NCBI GenBank assembly: GCA_017495165.1
Contig: JAFEII010000009.1
Coordinates: 62,001-126,000, forward strand
Source: Hydromonas sp.
GTDB lineage: Bacteria; Pseudomonadota; Gammaproteobacteria; Burkholderiales; Burkholderiaceae
Reading direction: 5' to 3'
Length of the DNA stretch: 64,000 nt
This document shows positions 63,201-64,000 of this stretch, one piece after another (the first letter of the stretch is position 1; each line of letters opens with the position of its first letter). A program made the translations under genes and the position numbers. The notes beneath the pieces were generated by a model, which worked only from the letters and a program-made list of their open reading frames with translations, made no database searches and was not told the origin of the DNA.

Positions 63201-63694
63201 ACGCCGCAATTAAATCCCTGCGCAAAGGCGTTGAACCAGACCTTGCCGCGCCGCTGGGCATCACAACCGAAATCAACCTGCACACGCCCGCATTACTCCC
63301 CAAAGCATTCTGCCCCGATATTAACGAGCGCTTGAGTTTGTACAAACGCCTTGCCAGCGTGGAATCAGACGCCGATTTGTACGGCTTGCAAGAAGAAATC
63401 ATCGACCGCTTTGGCAAACTGCCGCCCGCCGCACAAGCCTTGGTTGAAACCCACCGCCTGCGCCTACGCGCCGACGCAATGGGCTTGAGCAAAATCGACG
63501 TGGCGAGCGACATCGGTCATCTGCACTTTAATAAAAATGCACCAATCGACGGCATCAAAATCATTCAACTGATTCAATCTGAGCGCAATGTGCAGCTCAA
63601 TGGGCAGGACAAATTAAAATTGACCTACAAAATGCCCGAGCTCAAAGACCGCGTGGCGCGGGTCAATCAGGTGTTGGATGCGCTTAAAGGTTAA
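60248..63694 (+). CDS. mfd: transcription-repair coupling factor
   Basis: Releases stalled RNA polymerase and recruits UvrA to the lesion. 1148 aa, normal size. UvrB-like N-terminal domains (~1-340), RNAP-interacting CarD-like domain (~475-545: LQVGDPVVHSEHGVGRYQG), helicase core with Walker A GDVGFGKTE (~635), DEEH box IIDEEHRFG (~735), TATPIPRT and motif VI QLRGRVGRS, then the TRCF C-terminal domain. ATG start; the DNA just upstream is a repeat, so the promoter must lie in the last ~50 bp or within the repeat. Confidence 0.96.
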   Translation: MNFTTSLKTIQKSLKIGTRFAQGLPAGSSDALLLSEMVLSSKKPLTVICEHAQDAQRLSAELNYFAPDLKVALLPDWETLPYDQFSPHHDLVSERLKTLYSLTQQQCDVLLVPVTTALYRLSPPSFLLGRTFSFKKDDTLDANLLREQLVNAGYQAVTQVVAPGEFTFRGGLIDLYPMGSVLPFRLDLFGDTIESIKTFDIDTQRTLYPVPSVQLLPGREHPTDEAARGFFRNAWREQFEGDASKHTIYKDIGNGIFNAGIEYYLPLFFEQTATLFDYLSADAQVVLYGNVNASIQLFWQDTINRYQFLKSDATTPILPPAQLFLDESAFFARTHDFVQLALRSANQSQHGTNTVPDVRVAPSSASEEPFALLQQLCAGNAKNKTTTLILAESLGRQTTLSDTLARHGIAATSVDAWQDVPQGKAAVYISHGPIETGFVLDGKICLITETELYASGKNRARKRRGADKTSNVDMMIQSLSELQVGDPVVHSEHGVGRYQGLISMDLGDGDNEFLHLIYANNTTLYVPVAQLTAISRYAGSDSEHAPLHTLGTGHWQKQRKKAFEQIRDTAAELLNLYARRALRQGHAFELNLADYETFAQDFGFETTPDQARAIAAVTHDLISKQPMDRLVCGDVGFGKTEVALRAAFIAAMGGKQVVILAPTTLLAEQHFQTFSDRFSRWPIKIAEVSRFVTGKQTTQVLKGLADGTVDIVIGTHKLLAPSIRFERLGLVIIDEEHRFGVRQKEMMKNLRAEVDILTLTATPIPRTMSLAMEGVRDLSVIATAPQKRLAIKTFVRREESAVIREAVLRELKRGGQVYFLHNEVATIQNRREMLEKLIPEARIAVAHGQMHERELEAVMRDFYHQRANILLCTTIIETGIDVPNANTIIMHRADKFGLSQLHQLRGRVGRSHHQAYAYLLIHNEDSLTHQATRRLEALCQMEELGSGFFLAMQDMEIRGAGEILGDKQSGNMHEIGFSLYNAMLNAAIKSLRKGVEPDLAAPLGITTEINLHTPALLPKAFCPDINERLSLYKRLASVESDADLYGLQEEIIDRFGKLPPAAQALVETHRLRLRADAMGLSKIDVASDIGHLHFNKNAPIDGIKIIQLIQSERNVQLNGQDKLKLTYKMPELKDRVARVNQVLDALKG

Positions 63695-63783
63695 TGGGTT
63701 GACTTTGATTCAGGTTCAGACGGTAGCGCGTTGTGAACTTGCTTCGTGCCACTCATGAAATCTGCTGAAAATTTGGGGCTGCC

Positions 63784-64000
63784 TTACGCCGTCAAAACAA
63801 AAGTTGAAGGTGTGCGTGCCATTGCTAGCTTCATTTGTTTTGCGATGGCGCTGATAACAGGGACGCATACGCTGTTGCCAAATTGCTTGTAGGCCTGGGC
63901 ATCTGAGACGATGATTTTGAAGTCTTCAGGAAAACCTTGCAAGCGTGCGGCTTCTCGCGGCGTTAGCTTTCTCGGGTTGGCATTTTTTTGGGCGATTAAA
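63784..64000 (-). CDS. DNA (cytosine-5-)-methyltransferase, C-terminal part
   Basis: The last 71 codons, running off the window end; the stop TAA is at 63786-63784. Two signature blocks of m5C methylases are visible: motif IX ([18 protein letters not shown]) and motif X ([13 protein letters not shown]). The catalytic PCQ motif and the target-recognition region lie outside. Could be an orphan Dcm-like enzyme or half of a type II restriction-modification pair. It converges on mfd with an 89-bp gap, in which I see no clear terminator. Confidence 0.9.
   Translation of the reverse strand, partial: LIAQKNANPRKLTPREAARLQGFPEDFKIIVSDAQAYKQFGNSVCVPVISAIAKQMKLAMARTPSTFVLTA

Overview
The window is chromosomal DNA from a betaproteobacterium, most likely a Burkholderiales member with moderate GC content. 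The evidence is conserved gene neighbourhoods of that group: PIMT-like protein next to tolC, mutM/mutY next to a TPR protein, lolB and ispE, secB-grxC-rhodanese opposite gpmA-ctpA, and metX-metW. A very long fused indolepyruvate oxidoreductase fits as well. Species-level placement is not possible from the sequence alone. No rRNA, tRNA, CRISPR array, complete insertion sequence or phage was found.

Layout. 1-5.2 kb: the end of a DUF2147 protein, then a fatty-acid beta-oxidation set (fused hydroxyacyl-CoA dehydrogenase/enoyl-CoA hydratase, thiolase, a second crotonase). 5.6-10.4 kb: an ABC exporter, an AT-richer DUF262/DUF1524 (GmrSD-type) defence-like gene and an EamA transporter. 10.6-17.3 kb (minus strand): a tripartite RND efflux operon with TolC and an embedded isoaspartyl methyltransferase-like gene. 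17.3-24.1 kb: murJ, rpsT, a decayed FkbM-methyltransferase remnant, the 2-oxoacid:ferredoxin oxidoreductase and cysE. 24.2-35.7 kb: a large polyamine uptake and catabolism cluster (puuD, puuA, spuC-like, potFGHI, puuC, puuB).

35.8-38.3 kb holds a compact sulfide/persulfide module: a persulfide dioxygenase-rhodanese fusion, a CsoR/CstR-type repressor and two YeeE/YedE half-transporters, arranged around one 40-bp near-perfect palindrome that appears to contain two opposed promoters. 38.3-43.2 kb: a small membrane protein, tpx, a TatD nuclease, metX-metW and a short-chain dehydrogenase. 43.2-44.0 kb: an unrecognised membrane-anchored protein between two identical 48-bp repeats. 44.1-48.4 kb: rluC opposite rne, which has a long structured leader. 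48.5-54.2 kb: a secreted protein whose start codon is separated from its reading frame by an A10 tract, mutY-mutM, and the TPR-lolB-ispE operon. 54.3-63.7 kb: secB, grxC, a membrane rhodanese, gpmA, ctpA, an alanine-rich repeat lipoprotein, a ribosomal oxygenase and mfd. The window ends inside a DNA cytosine-5 methyltransferase on the minus strand, which may be the edge of a restriction-modification locus.

Most of the window is ordinary core genome. The parts most worth a second look are the symmetric operator in the sulfur module, the A10 frameshift in the exported protein, the stacked hairpins before rne, the DUF262 gene placed 2 bp before a transporter gene, and the decayed FkbM fragment.
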